A DNA stretch of 64,000 nucleotides from Prevotella sp. (GCA_017477435.1 JAFUVV010000027.1:23447-87446), one strand, 5' to 3'. Positions 44,425-54,263 are shown, numbered from the stretch's first letter. A program made the numbers and translations. Notes: generated by a model from the sequence alone, not told the origin.

Positions 44425-46928
44425 TATTTCAGCTTCTCCTCGAGGACTTGCATCCAGTAGCCGCCGATGACCGAGCGGGCCTTGAAGCCTATCATGCTCG
44501 ATGTCTTCGTGTCGTGCCAGTCGCTGATGGGCACGCGGCTCGGGGTATGATTGATGTAATCGTAGAGAGGATCGACGAACTTCTGGAAGGTCTTCATGTC
44601 GTCGGCCATCGCTGCCGACCACATTATCCAGTCGCTCTTCGTGTAGTCCTTGCGTATGTCGAGCGGCAGGCCGTACTGGTTCTGGCGCGTAAGGTAGTAT
44701 TTCACTTCCTTCTGCATCGTCCCGGCTGGGAACACGCCTGTCTTCCACAGCTTGTCCCACACCATGTTGTACTTCTGGCTCCATGTATTCTCGCGGTCGA
44801 AGGCGAGGCGGTAGTGGTCGCCGTCGCGGGCATCCTTTTCCCACTTGGCTCCCATCTCCTTGGCCTTCTTCATGTATTTGTCGGCTGTCGGCTGGTCGCC
44901 CTTGATACGTGCCATCTCTGCAAAGCCTGCCACACCCATGATGGCCTTTGCCGAGAGGTTGCAGTTGTGGGCCCAGTGGCCGGCGAAGTCGTCGGTGCAG
45001 AGCTGGTTGGACGGGTCCTGACCGTTCTCGACGAGATAGTCGGCCCAGGTCTGCATGATCTGCCAGTATTTGTCTACGTACGACGTGTTGCCGTCGATCT
45101 TCGTGAGCATCGCTGCCAGGGTGAGCATGTTGCCTGCCTCCTCGAGCGGCATGTCGCCGCCGTACACCTGACCGTTGGCGATGGGATATGTGCCGAGGTC
45201 GTGGGCAGCAAACGGCTTTGTCCAGCGGCCCGACAGGCTGTAGTCGAAGATTGACGTCATCATAGCCTTCTGCAGGTCGGGGTTGTAGACGAGGAACAGC
45301 GGTGCCTCGGGATAGGTGAGGTCGACGGTGTTCACGCAGCCGTTGGAGTTGTTCTCCTTCGAGAAGAAGAGCAGGTTGCCGTCCTTGTCCTCAAACAGCT
45401 TGTGTGCTGCTATCACGTGGCGGTAGGAGCCGGAGAGTATCTCGGCATATTTCTTTCCTCCTGCAGCGAGTCCGTCGTCGTAGATGCGCTTGTCGAGGCT
45501 GCGGCAGCGCTGCATGATGGATGCGTAGTCGCGGGCAAGCTCGTTGAACGCAGTGAAGATGGTCTTGCCGTTGCGGGCCCAGTAGCCTTTGTAGCGCTCA
45601 TACATGTATTCGATGTCGAGTATCTCGTCGTATCCGATGAGTGCGAATGAACTGCCATTCTCGATTGTTCCGAAGTCATGCATATAAGCCAGTGTCGGCA
45701 TCTGCGCAGCCTTGCGGCAGGTGATGCTTTCTTTGCCTGCAGGCAGTTTGCCCGATGTGAGGAACGAGTCTTTGATAGTCTGTTCATTGTTGAGGCACAC
45801 TGTACCGTTTATACCCGGCAGGTAGAAGTATCCCCAGTCGATGCAGATGCCGTCGCCTTTCTTGGCGAGGATGGGCTGATCGATTGTCCCTGTGGTGAGG
45901 TATTCCACTCCGCGTCTTACTACGGTATTGGATATCGTTGGCTGTGCGGCTTTGTTTACTGCCATGAGCGGAGTAGCAGAGAGGTAGAACTGCACTTTGT
46001 GCATCTTTCCGTCCTTCGCGTGTACATTATAAGAAATGTAGTTCACTGGTGTCGAGAGCAGGTCGAGGTCGTCGATGAGCATCGGGGCAGTGAATACTAC
46101 GTCGAGGACGACCGGTCCGCAGTCGAAGGTGTAGTAGGTGTTTGTTGCGAGCACGCTGACCGACTTCTGCACGGCCTGTTTAATGCTTGAGTCGCCTTTC
46201 GAGATATTCCGGAATATACCGAAGTCGACAAGTGCACCGCCGGTGTTGTTATAGCAGTGCATGGCTATGGTGTTCTTGCCGGCATGCAGCAGTTTCTTCT
46301 TTTCTCCGCTCAGGTCGACGCGTATGTTCTCCATGAGAGTCATCTCGCCCGTTCCCACCTGCGTGCCATTGATGTATATCTCGCATGCGTCGTCGTGAGA
46401 GAAGACGAGGAACAACTCGGCTTCGAGGTCTTTCTCAGTGATGTCTACCGTACGTCTCACGTAGATGTCGGAGTGTTCCTCTGTCCATGCTGTGCGTATG
46501 TTTGCGTTGTTGTCTGTTCCGAAGGCGGCGCGTCCTTTCTGCCATGCGCTGTCGTCGAAGTCAGGCTTCTGCCATCCCTCTGCGGGCTTAGTGCGGGTGT
46601 ATCGTCCTTCCCACGCATTTTCGTCGGCCATTGGTGCTATGGCTTCGAGCACCCGGCGCTGCGGGCTGCCCATGAAGCGATATGTCACACCGTCGACGCG
46701 GAGCAGTCCTTCGAGGGGTTTCTCGTCGTTGGTCCAGTGGCGGGTATCGCCCTCATTGAGCTTGTCGAACGGCGACCAGATGGAGAAATAGGGGTCGTTG
46801 ACTACTAATGGCACCGACGGCAGGCGCAGGTCGGTGGCCACGTAAGGTTTAAACACGTTTGCAGTCTGTGCGCTCATAGAAACACTTGTGAGCAATACTG
46901 CAAAAAACATGATAATTTGTCGTTTCAT
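44424..46928 (-). CDS. Secreted glutaminase-like protein (DUF4964/DUF5127/DUF4965/DUF1793)
   Basis: An 834-residue protein with signal peptide MKRQIIMFFAVLLTSVSMSAQ. An N-terminal DUF4964-like block (PLVVNDPYFSIWSPFDKLNE) is followed by an inserted galactose-binding-like beta-sandwich (about residues 105-245, GWQKPDFDDSAWQKGRAAFG, CEIYINGTQVG). DUF5127 (GPVVLDVVFTAPMLIDDLD) and the DUF4965 plus DUF1793 alpha-toroid region (LDIEYMYERYKGYWARNGK, AHNCNLSAKAIMGV, PISDWHDTKTSSMIGFKARS) complete it. Fungal GtaA-type proteins with this layout are called glutaminases, but the activity of Bacteroidetes members is uncertain and a glycan role is equally plausible. It lies 49 nt after the GH2 gene on the same strand. 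Confidence 0.75.
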   Translation of the reverse strand: MKRQIIMFFAVLLTSVSMSAQTANVFKPYVATDLRLPSVPLVVNDPYFSIWSPFDKLNEGDTRHWTNDEKPLEGLLRVDGVTYRFMGSPQRRVLEAIAPMADENAWEGRYTRTKPAEGWQKPDFDDSAWQKGRAAFGTDNNANIRTAWTEEHSDIYVRRTVDITEKDLEAELFLVFSHDDACEIYINGTQVGTGEMTLMENIRVDLSGEKKKLLHAGKNTIAMHCYNNTGGALVDFGIFRNISKGDSSIKQAVQKSVSVLATNTYYTFDCGPVVLDVVFTAPMLIDDLDLLSTPVNYISYNVHAKDGKMHKVQFYLSATPLMAVNKAAQPTISNTVVRRGVEYLTTGTIDQPILAKKGDGICIDWGYFYLPGINGTVCLNNEQTIKDSFLTSGKLPAGKESITCRKAAQMPTLAYMHDFGTIENGSSFALIGYDEILDIEYMYERYKGYWARNGKTIFTAFNELARDYASIMQRCRSLDKRIYDDGLAAGGKKYAEILSGSYRHVIAAHKLFEDKDGNLLFFSKENNSNGCVNTVDLTYPEAPLFLVYNPDLQKAMMTSIFDYSLSGRWTKPFAAHDLGTYPIANGQVYGGDMPLEEAGNMLTLAAMLTKIDGNTSYVDKYWQIMQTWADYLVENGQDPSNQLCTDDFAGHWAHNCNLSAKAIMGVAGFAEMARIKGDQPTADKYMKKAKEMGAKWEKDARDGDHYRLAFDRENTWSQKYNMVWDKLWKTGVFPAGTMQKEVKYYLTRQNQYGLPLDIRKDYTKSDWIMWSAAMADDMKTFQKFVDPLYDYINHTPSRVPISDWHDTKTSSMIGFKARSVIGGYWMQVLEEKLK

Positions 46929-46977
46929 AATCTTGAAGTTTAATTGGTGTGTTATCTTATTATTTAATTATTTTTCA

Positions 46978-49560
46978 TCATCTTATTGCTACTTCTGCAA
47001 TCGACATCTTGCCGTGAGGCAGTGCTCCCTCAGCCTCAATCTTTACATATCGTGCTTCGGTCTGTGGGAAAGAGAGTTCCTGCCATGTGGAATAGTCGGG
47101 GTGCTCTCCCTTTATGACAGGATTCGGTTGCACAGCCCTGACGGCGGGTGCAGTGGTTATTTCATGGAACTCGCGCCCATCAACAGAGCCACTTATCTTC
47201 ACGCTTTCCGGCGACATCACGTTGCCGAAATCCAAGAACCACGCTATTTCACATTCAGCGAATTGCCTCTTTTCTTCAATGTCGATTATGATCCATGGCT
47301 TTTTGTCGTTCGTATCCGACACCCATCGCGTCAGCAGCGAGCCGTCGGTAGCGCATATTGCCGGGCGGTCTCCATGCTCTCTTGTTACCAGACTCGATGC
47401 TTCTACCTTCTTGCCAAGGGCGAAGTCGGGAAGTCGATGAAGGACGTTCCATCGGCGAACAGACTTTATTCCGTCGCCCATCGATGCTGTCAGTGTCAGC
47501 TTGCCTTGGGCGTCTGTTGGGATTCTGACCTTTATAGTCTTCTTTTCCCGTCCGTGCGCCGGAGCCGACATGGTAATATTCTCCTGATGAATGGTCTTGC
47601 CATCGTTGTCGGAGAGCGAAACCACTATCTCGCGAGTGGTATCTTTGTTATCTCTCCCTTCGTTTATCAACACGATAGGTATTTCGCGCTCCTCACCGGC
47701 GATCACCTCTTCAAGGTAGTCGTCGACTACGACAGTTACTGGTGCGAAAGCGCTCTTAAAGCGTTCGAACACCTCAGGCCGGATAGTGGGAGTTGTCAGG
47801 TCTGGGCTGAGTATGTCGCCCGTAGCAGCAACGGTTGCCTCGTCGAAGGAATAGGTGAGCGACGTGAAGTGATGAATGCCGGCGATATCCGAACGAGTGC
47901 GCCAGTATTCTGTCAGTATTCCTACGCTCCAGGCATAGTAATCTTTTCTCTCTTTCCGCGATGCGAAAGGCAGGCTGTGTGCATAGGGACCGCGACCGAT
48001 GGAGGTAGGGTCTCCGTTTCGGTTGATCCAGTTCCAGCCATATTCATTGATTATTTTTGGGAGATGGTCGTTTTCCACTCCACCCCCTACCGTCACGTAT
48101 GGCTTCAGCGAATTAAGATAGCCGAGCGTGAAGTCGTTTTTAATATACAGATATGGATGATACTCGCGCACATCGTCATCGTCGGGATTGGGTGATGTCC
48201 AGCCGAGTTCAAATGGCCGGCCCTGAAAGTCGAGTCTCTTCAGTACTGCCTCGATATCGCGGAACCACTCTTGATAGCTCTCATTCTGCAAGTCGATGAT
48301 TACTATCGAGGGATGTGTGCCACGGTCGCGAAACCAATCTAAGTATTCCGGCAGGATTGTTTCATACGTGCAACGACATTCATGCTTGCGGGCGCGGTCG
48401 CCGCATGTCCAAAACGGATATTCGTCTTGTATCATCAGTCCCATTTCGTCGCACAGGTCGTACCACATTTCCGGCACGGCAGAGATGCAGTTCCTGAAGG
48501 AATCCCAGCCTACTCTCTTAAATTCGGCAAACAGTTGTCGCATCCACTTCTCGTCCCATGGTTTGCTGCCGCACTGCGGGTCGTCGAAGAAACGGAAAAG
48601 GTCGGTGTTGGTTCCAAGAAGGAAACGCTTCTCTCCGTTTAGAAGCATATACCCTTTTTCTGAATCGGCCTTAAATGTCCGCATTCCAAACCTGCGCGAC
48701 ATTCTGTCGCCTTTTGTCTCTGCTGTGACGGTGAATAGCTTCGGATGTTCTGGTGTCCACGAATCCCTGTCGCGATCGAAATCTGCTATGGCGACTTCCG
48801 TGACGACCTGCCGCTCTTCTCCAGCATCAAGACGCGCACCTTTCACTGTCACCTTTTCGCTTCCTACCGTGAAGCTTACATCGGCCTTCGTGCTGTGGCT
48901 GCTGCCATTTACCAGTGTGGCTCTGACCTTTACGACGCCTCGCTCAAGGCCGGCATGCGTCTCGATGTTCTTTATTGCCGGCCATCCTGATTCGATGATC
49001 GTGACCGAATCGTAGATGCCCGGGTAGTAGTGCAGTCGCTCGTAGTCGCTGCCGTTGTGGGCTGTTGGCGAGCCATCGGTCAGTGCATCGGCTGCCGACT
49101 TCACCCGTACGACGATTTCGTTCTCGGCACCTGCCTTTACATACTTGCTGATGTCGGTCTCGCTCGAGCTGAAGTTATATGGATAGAAATCGGCTTTCTT
49201 GCCATTCACGTAGATGGTTCGCCCGAACTGAGCCTTTGCTATTCGCAGGATAATCCTGGGAGGAAGCTTCTTTGGTGCGCGGTAGGTGGTGCGATACCAC
49301 AGTGCCCCCGATTCATTGAACTCGGCCTTTGGCATCATCAATGGCCAATGGCCGGGCACGCGTATCTTATGGTCGAATATGTTTGGAATAATGTCGGAGT
49401 TTGCATCGGCAGCTATTGCGGCGTCCCACTCTCCATTGAGCGATACCACGTTGCGCTTTTCTGCATGCCGGTTCTTCTCAACCCCAGCCGCGTGAGTATT
49501 CAAGGCGAAAGCCATGAATGCTGACGTTAGGATTAAGCTCCATGTTTTCATTATTATCAT
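46978..49560 (-). CDS. Secreted GH2 family glycoside hydrolase with C-terminal F5/8-type domain
   Basis: About 860 residues. The start at 49560 (or ATG at 49551) gives signal peptide MKTWSLILTSAFMAFALNTHA; the longer frame upstream runs through the fur gene region and is not real. Domains: GH2 sugar-binding (SLNGEWDAAI, WYRTTYRAP), immunoglobulin-like (GVVKVRATLV), TIM barrel from about residue 300 (FGMRTFKADSEKGYMLLNGE) and a C-terminal discoidin/CBM32-like domain (ATDGSLLTRWVSD). Acid/base glutamate is in IIDLQNESYQ and nucleophile in IINEYGWNW. Could be a beta-galactosidase, glucuronidase or mannosidase type; not resolved by eye. It follows fur by 20 nt. Confidence 0.85.
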   Translation of the reverse strand: MIIMKTWSLILTSAFMAFALNTHAAGVEKNRHAEKRNVVSLNGEWDAAIAADANSDIIPNIFDHKIRVPGHWPLMMPKAEFNESGALWYRTTYRAPKKLPPRIILRIAKAQFGRTIYVNGKKADFYPYNFSSSETDISKYVKAGAENEIVVRVKSAADALTDGSPTAHNGSDYERLHYYPGIYDSVTIIESGWPAIKNIETHAGLERGVVKVRATLVNGSSHSTKADVSFTVGSEKVTVKGARLDAGEERQVVTEVAIADFDRDRDSWTPEHPKLFTVTAETKGDRMSRRFGMRTFKADSEKGYMLLNGEKRFLLGTNTDLFRFFDDPQCGSKPWDEKWMRQLFAEFKRVGWDSFRNCISAVPEMWYDLCDEMGLMIQDEYPFWTCGDRARKHECRCTYETILPEYLDWFRDRGTHPSIVIIDLQNESYQEWFRDIEAVLKRLDFQGRPFELGWTSPNPDDDDVREYHPYLYIKNDFTLGYLNSLKPYVTVGGGVENDHLPKIINEYGWNWINRNGDPTSIGRGPYAHSLPFASRKERKDYYAWSVGILTEYWRTRSDIAGIHHFTSLTYSFDEATVAATGDILSPDLTTPTIRPEVFERFKSAFAPVTVVVDDYLEEVIAGEEREIPIVLINEGRDNKDTTREIVVSLSDNDGKTIHQENITMSAPAHGREKKTIKVRIPTDAQGKLTLTASMGDGIKSVRRWNVLHRLPDFALGKKVEASSLVTREHGDRPAICATDGSLLTRWVSDTNDKKPWIIIDIEEKRQFAECEIAWFLDFGNVMSPESVKISGSVDGREFHEITTAPAVRAVQPNPVIKGEHPDYSTWQELSFPQTEARYVKIEAEGALPHGKMSIAEVAIR

Positions 49561-49580
49561 TTTCGACGGGTATATTAACT

Positions 49581-50015
49581 TTATCTTAATTTTTTTACTT
49601 TCATGCTGCATTCCGGACATAGTCCTTTTAGCACGTAGCTGATGCTTCGCAGGGAGAATCCTTCGGGCAGGTCTACTACGGGCACGTGCACCTGCTTGAG
49701 GCAGAACGTGCGGTGACACTGTGTGCATGCGAAGTGAGTGTGCTCGTCGTCGGCTGCTTCCTCGTCGCCGTCGGAGAGGGCATACTTCAGCGATCCTGAG
49801 CCGTCGTCGATGGCATGCACGAGGCGGTGGAGCAGGAAGAGGGCGAGGGTGCGCGAGATGGTACTCTTGTCCACCGTGGGCAGCAACCGCTCGATGTCGG
49901 CCATGGAGAGGGCCTCGTCGCTGCCGGTCAGCTGACGGAGGATGAGCAGCCGCGACGACGTGGGACGTATGCCGCGCGACTCAAGTAGTGATACGTTTGC
50001 AGGCTCGTTTACCAT
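49581..50015 (-). CDS. Fur-family metal-responsive transcriptional regulator
   Basis: A 144-residue Fur-superfamily repressor. The N-terminal winged helix contains RPTSSRLLILRQL and TVDKSTISRTLALFLLHRLV. The C-terminal domain has HTHFACTQCHRTFCL and CPECSMK, two CxxC pairs that form a structural zinc site. Which of Fur, Zur or PerR it is cannot be decided; the unusual SLLESRGI/TISRTL form is shared with short Bacteroidetes members. A consensus promoter lies upstream. The 20-nt gap to the GH2 gene suggests read-through, which is an unexpected partner for a metal regulator. Confidence 0.85.
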   Translation of the reverse strand: MVNEPANVSLLESRGIRPTSSRLLILRQLTGSDEALSMADIERLLPTVDKSTISRTLALFLLHRLVHAIDDGSGSLKYALSDGDEEAADDEHTHFACTQCHRTFCLKQVHVPVVDLPEGFSLRSISYVLKGLCPECSMKVKKLR

Positions 50016-50034
50016 GTGGGTTGAATACTTTTTG

Positions 50035-50066
50035 CAAAAGTAGCACTATTTGTTGAGACTGCCAAG
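50035..50066 (-). promoter_or_regulatory. Promoter of the fur-like gene
   Basis: On the minus strand CTTG (50063-50066), a 20-nt spacer and TACTTTTG (50035-50042), about 20 nt before the start codon at 50015. Confidence 0.6.
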
Positions 50067-50151
50067 TTTCGCGTGCAACAAAAGCCGCAACCGACGCACT
50101 TTTCACCTTTAACTCTTTCACCTCTTAACCTTTTATCATATCCTCTGCGTC

Positions 50152-50239
50152 AGTACATGGGCTTTGTACTGCGAGTACATGGCTTTTGTACTGTGAGTAC
50201 ATGGGCTTTGTACTGCGAGTACATGGGCCTTGTACTGTT
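50152..50239. repeat. Four-unit, 22-nt-period GTACA array, copy 3
   Basis: Units start at 50152, 50174, 50196 and 50218. Each has AGTACA-N7-TGTACT-N3; N7 is TGGGCTT, TGGCTTT, TGGGCTT and TGGGCCT. It lies between the fur promoter and the GH29 terminator. Confidence 0.87.
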
Positions 50240-50245
50240 GCCTGT

Positions 50246-50288
50246 AAATAAAAACAGCGCCACTGCCTGGTCGAGGCGGGTGGCGCTG
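50246..50288 (-). terminator. Rho-independent terminator of the GH29 gene
   Basis: On the minus strand CAGCGCCAC and GTGGCGCTG (50280-50288 and 50255-50263 in plus coordinates) form a 9-bp stem, followed by TTTTTATTT (50246-50254). Confidence 0.82.
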
Positions 50289-50320
50289 TGTGTGTGGTTG
50301 GTGTCCCTCGGGGGCTGTTG

Positions 50321-51763
50321 TCAGTCTACCAGGAACGCTTCGACGTTGTTCAGGCTTGGGCATGCGCGGCTTCTGAGGATGGTGACGCGCAGCTGCCGGG
50401 TGTTCACCTTGTCGAATCTCACCAGGCGTTTGTAGCCGATGGTGGTGGTCTGCTCCTTGGTGCTTACGGGCTGCCAGCGGGAGCCGTCGAAGTATTCAAT
50501 CTTGAATTCGGCCACTCTCTGTCCGAGCGCAATGTATTCCTGCAGCTGGATGCAGTTCACGTCGGTAGCCTTCTTCATGTTGATTGTCAGTGCCGGAGCT
50601 TTGTCTTCGCTTGCCGGACACCAGTATGTGTCGTACTTGCCGTCGACGGCTTTCTGGGCCTTGAACTTGCCCCCGCGGTTGCTCGATGCCTCAGCTTTGG
50701 CCTTCTTCATGAGGTTGACGGCAAATTGTCGGTCGAGCAGTGCGCGGAACTCCATGAGGCTCTTTATGTCGGCATCGCTGATGAGGCCTTCATTGTTCAC
50801 CGGCACGTTGAGCAGCAGGTTTGCGTTGCGTCCCACCGACGAGTAGTACAGCTCGAGCAGGTTGCGTGCGTCGCGCACCTTGCTGTTCTCGCTTTCGTGC
50901 CAGAACCATCCTGGACGTATCGACACGTCGCACTCTGCCGGGTGCCACATCGTACCGTTCTCGTTGCCGGTGTTCAGTTCTTCTGTACTTCTGGCTATGC
51001 TTCGGTTGCCATCGGAGGGCATCATCGACCAGTTGGTCTGTCCGGCGAAGCCTTGCTCGTTGCCCACCCAGCGGCAGCCGGGACCGTAGTCGGAGAAGAT
51101 GATTGCATTGGGGAAGTAGCTGTAGACCAGTTTGTAGAGCTCTGGGAAGCGATAGTAGGTGCTGGCATCGATGCTGCGTTTCTCGCTTGCACCGCCATAC
51201 CATCCGTCGCCGCCGTTGGCTCCGTCGAGCCATACCTCGAAGATATCGCCATACTGTGTGAGCAGTTCTCTCATCTGGTTGTGGTAGTAGTCCACATAGG
51301 CCGGTGTGGCGTAGGTGGCCTGATGGCGGTCCCACGGCGAGAGATATACTCCCATCTTTAGTCCGTGGCGCTTGCATGCCTCTGCCAGTTCCTTCACCAC
51401 GTCGCCCTTACCGTCGCGCCAAGTCGAGTTGGCAACGCTGTAGTCGGTGTACTTCGTCTGCCAGAGGCAGAATCCGTCGTGATGCTTAGCGGTGATGATG
51501 ATTGCCTTCATGCCGGCAGCCTTCAGCACGCGGGCCCATTGGTCGCAGTCGAGGCGGGTGGGGTTGAAGGTCGACGGGGCAGCGTCGCCGTAGCCCCATT
51601 CCTTGTCGGTGAACGTGTTAGTGCCGAAGTGAATAAAAGCATACGTCTCCATCTTCTGCCATTCCAGCTGCGAGGGAGAAGGAACGGGCATGATGGCCTT
51701 AGGTGCCTGTGCTTGTAGCAGCAGCGACACGAATAAAGCGAGTGTGGTGAATAGACTTCTCAT
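50321..51763 (-). CDS. Secreted alpha-L-fucosidase, GH29, with C-terminal CBM32-like domain
   Basis: A 480-residue enzyme with signal peptide MRSLFTTLALFVSLLLQAQA. The GH29 barrel shows the conserved WQKMETYAFIHFGTNTFTD start, ITAKHHDGFCLWQTKYTDY with the HH substrate-binding pair, and the nucleophile Asp in EVWLDGANG (about residue 175). The absence of an obvious mammalian-type acid/base motif and the overall length suggest the more linkage-specific GH29-B type; this is tentative. Residues 345-480 form an F5/8-type carbohydrate-binding domain (FKAQKAVDGKYDTYWCP, ECDVSIRP upstream). It removes terminal fucose from host or plant glycans. Confidence 0.88.
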   Translation of the reverse strand: MRSLFTTLALFVSLLLQAQAPKAIMPVPSPSQLEWQKMETYAFIHFGTNTFTDKEWGYGDAAPSTFNPTRLDCDQWARVLKAAGMKAIIITAKHHDGFCLWQTKYTDYSVANSTWRDGKGDVVKELAEACKRHGLKMGVYLSPWDRHQATYATPAYVDYYHNQMRELLTQYGDIFEVWLDGANGGDGWYGGASEKRSIDASTYYRFPELYKLVYSYFPNAIIFSDYGPGCRWVGNEQGFAGQTNWSMMPSDGNRSIARSTEELNTGNENGTMWHPAECDVSIRPGWFWHESENSKVRDARNLLELYYSSVGRNANLLLNVPVNNEGLISDADIKSLMEFRALLDRQFAVNLMKKAKAEASSNRGGKFKAQKAVDGKYDTYWCPASEDKAPALTINMKKATDVNCIQLQEYIALGQRVAEFKIEYFDGSRWQPVSTKEQTTTIGYKRLVRFDKVNTRQLRVTILRSRACPSLNNVEAFLVD

Positions 51764-51816
51764 AGTAGGTTATTACTGTTTTTTCAGTTGTATTTTATGG
51801 TGTTTTTTCTTGAAGA

Positions 51817-51876
51817 CAAAAAGTGCAAGGCGAGTTGCCGATGCCTTTGGGCAATCACTCTTTCTCGTCTTGCACT
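51817..51876 (-). terminator. Rho-independent terminator of pnp
   Basis: On the minus strand AGTGCAAGACGAG (51864-51876) pairs with CTCGCCTTGCACT (51822-51834), with an inner TTGCC/GGCAA stem, followed by TTTTTGT. Confidence 0.78.
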
Positions 51877-51902
51877 TATCTTTATATCATCCTTGCGGCC
51901 GA

Positions 51903-54263
51903 TTAGTCGATGTCGCTCAGGTGATCGAGCGAGTCGTTGAAGTCTTTTGGCTCATAGTCGTCGGCCGGATTGCGGTATTCAGCGTTGCCATCTTCGTGGT
52001 TGAAGTTGTTGTGGCGAGGCTGACGGTCGTGGCGGTTGCCCTCGCGGCGATTTCCTTCGCGGCCTTCTCCCTCACGGCGTGGACGGCGGTCGCCTTCGCG
52101 ACGTGGACGACGCTCGCGCTCAACGTAGCCCTCTGGCTTCGGGATGAGCACCTTGTGCGAGAGTTTATACTTGCCGGTCTTCGGATCGATTTCGAGAAGC
52201 TTGACGGTTATCTTGTCGCCCTCTTTGAGTCCGGCTTCTTCCACCGTCTCCAAGCGCTTCCAGTCTATCTCCGAGATGTGGAGCAGTCCGTCCTTGCCCG
52301 GCAGTATCTCAACGAAACAGCCGTAAGGCATGATCGAGCGCACTGTGCCCTCATAGACCTCTCCCACTTCGGGAACGGCCACGATGGCTTTGATCTTTGC
52401 TATGGCAGCCGTGATGCTCTCTTTGTCGGGAGCCGACACCTGCACCTTGCCTACGCCGTCCACCTCGTCGATGGTGATCGTTGCGCCAGTGTCTTCCTGC
52501 ATCTGCTGGATAATCTTTCCACCAGGACCAATCACTGCACCGATGAACTCCTTAGGTATGTCGAACTGCTCGATGCGTGGTACCTGTGGCTTGAAGTCGG
52601 CGCGTGGCTCGGCTATTGTCTCGGTGAGCTTGCCGAGGATATACTCGCGGCCGGCCTTGGCCTGCATGAGTGCCTTCTCAAGGACTTCGAATGAGAGGCC
52701 GTCGCACTTTATGTCCATCTGTGTGGCTGTGAGGCCATCCTTCGTACCTGTGGTCTTGAAGTCCATGTCGCCGAGGTGGTCTTCGTCGCCGAGGATGTCG
52801 GAGAGGATTGCATATTTGTCTTCACCCGGGTTCTTGATGAGTCCCATTGCTATACCGCTGACGGGTTTCTTCATCGGCACACCGGCGTCCATCAGTGCGA
52901 GTGTGCCTGCGCATACGGTGGCCATCGACGACGATCCGTTCGACTCGAGTATCTGGCTCACCAGACGCACGGTGTATGGGAAGTCGGCAGGAATCTGTCC
53001 TTTCAGTGCTCGCCATGCCAGGTGTCCGTGTCCTATCTCACGACGTCCTACGCTGCGCTGTGCGTTTGCCTCGCCTGTGCAGAACGGTGGGAAGTTGTAG
53101 TGGAGCAGGAAGCGCATGTATCCGTGGTCGAGAACGTCGTCGACGAGCTTCTCGTCGAGCTTCGTACCGAGCGTACATGTAGAGAGGCTCTGTGTCTCTC
53201 CGCGTGTGAAGATGCTGCTTCCGTGTGGCATTGGCAGTGGAGATACCTCGCACCAGATGGGTCGTATCTCGTCGGTCTTGCGTCCGTCGAGGCGCTTTCC
53301 TTCGTCAAGGATGCAGCGACGCATAGCGTCACGCTCCACATCGTGGTAGTAGCGGTCGATCATTGCGTTCTTCTCTTCGAGCTCATCGGCGGTGAGGTCT
53401 TCGTGTGCAGCGGCATATTCCTCCTTGAAGTCTTCTACTATCTTCTCGAAAGCCTCGGCGCGTGCCTGCTTCTCGAGTGCCTGGCTGGTGACGGCGTATG
53501 CACGGGTGTAGCACTGCTTGCGTACTTGCTCGCGCAGCTCCTCGTCGTTCACCTCGTGGTCGTATTCGCGCTTCACGTCGGTGCCCAGTTCCTTGGCCAG
53601 CTGCTCCTGCAGCTCGCACATCGGCTTGATGGCCTCGTGGGCAACCTTAAGGGCCTGGATCAGGTCTTGCTCTGATACTTCGTTCATCTCGCCTTCAACC
53701 ATCATGATGTTGTCTTTCGTAGCACCCACCATGATGTCCATGTCGGCTTCTTTCATCTGCTGGTATGTCGGGTTCACCACATATTCGCCGTTCACGCGTG
53801 CCACTCTGACCTCCGAGATGTAATACTCGAACGGGATGTCTGAGCATGCCATGGCTGCCGAAGCAGCAAATCCTGCCAGTGCGTCGGGCTGGTCGACACC
53901 GTCGGCCGAGAGGAGCATCACCTGCACGTAGACCTCGGCGTGATAGTTGTCTGGGAACAGCGGACGTAGAGCACGGTCAACAAGGCGCGATGTGAGAATC
54001 TCGTTATCGCTGGGTTTGCCTTCGCGCTTTGTGAAACCGCCGGGGAAACGGCCGGCTGCTGAGTACTGCTCACGATAGTCCACCTGCAAAGGCATAAAGT
54101 CTGTCCCGGGAACTGCATCCTTTGCTGCACAAACAGTGGCGAGCAGAACGGTGTTGCCCATGCGGAGAACAGCGGCGCCGTCGGCCTGCTTTGCAACTTT
54201 CCCGGTCTCGATGCTGATGGTTCTTCCATCAGGCAACGAAATTGTTTTGGTAATTACGTTCAT
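51903..54263 (-). CDS. pnp: Polyribonucleotide nucleotidyltransferase (PNPase)
   Basis: A 786-residue phosphorolytic 3'-5' exoribonuclease. Two RNase PH domains (about residues 10-150, with [18 protein letters not shown], and about 330-480, with [20 protein letters not shown] and [14 protein letters not shown]) flank a helical domain. A KH domain ([19 protein letters not shown]) and an S1 domain ([18 protein letters not shown]) follow. The last 70 residues form a basic, low-complexity tail with repeated RRPRREG and EGNRREGN blocks, absent from E. coli PNPase; it may aid RNA or partner binding. The gene has its own promoter and terminator. Confidence 0.95.
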   Translation of the reverse strand: MNVITKTISLPDGRTISIETGKVAKQADGAAVLRMGNTVLLATVCAAKDAVPGTDFMPLQVDYREQYSAAGRFPGGFTKREGKPSDNEILTSRLVDRALRPLFPDNYHAEVYVQVMLLSADGVDQPDALAGFAASAAMACSDIPFEYYISEVRVARVNGEYVVNPTYQQMKEADMDIMVGATKDNIMMVEGEMNEVSEQDLIQALKVAHEAIKPMCELQEQLAKELGTDVKREYDHEVNDEELREQVRKQCYTRAYAVTSQALEKQARAEAFEKIVEDFKEEYAAAHEDLTADELEEKNAMIDRYYHDVERDAMRRCILDEGKRLDGRKTDEIRPIWCEVSPLPMPHGSSIFTRGETQSLSTCTLGTKLDEKLVDDVLDHGYMRFLLHYNFPPFCTGEANAQRSVGRREIGHGHLAWRALKGQIPADFPYTVRLVSQILESNGSSSMATVCAGTLALMDAGVPMKKPVSGIAMGLIKNPGEDKYAILSDILGDEDHLGDMDFKTTGTKDGLTATQMDIKCDGLSFEVLEKALMQAKAGREYILGKLTETIAEPRADFKPQVPRIEQFDIPKEFIGAVIGPGGKIIQQMQEDTGATITIDEVDGVGKVQVSAPDKESITAAIAKIKAIVAVPEVGEVYEGTVRSIMPYGCFVEILPGKDGLLHISEIDWKRLETVEEAGLKEGDKITVKLLEIDPKTGKYKLSHKVLIPKPEGYVERERRPRREGDRRPRREGEGREGNRREGNRHDRQPRHNNFNHEDGNAEYRNPADDYEPKDFNDSLDHLSDID

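Noticed and set aside
49561-49728. Longer N-terminus of the GH2 protein extending to 49728
   Set aside because: The extension runs antisense-free but through the fur 3' end, is rich in Arg/Ala, and lies before a clear signal peptide starting at 49551-49560.
50152-50239. GTACA and other 22-nt arrays as a CRISPR array
   Set aside because: Only four units, no unique spacers of 25-40 nt, palindromic units directly adjoining each other, and no cas genes in the window.
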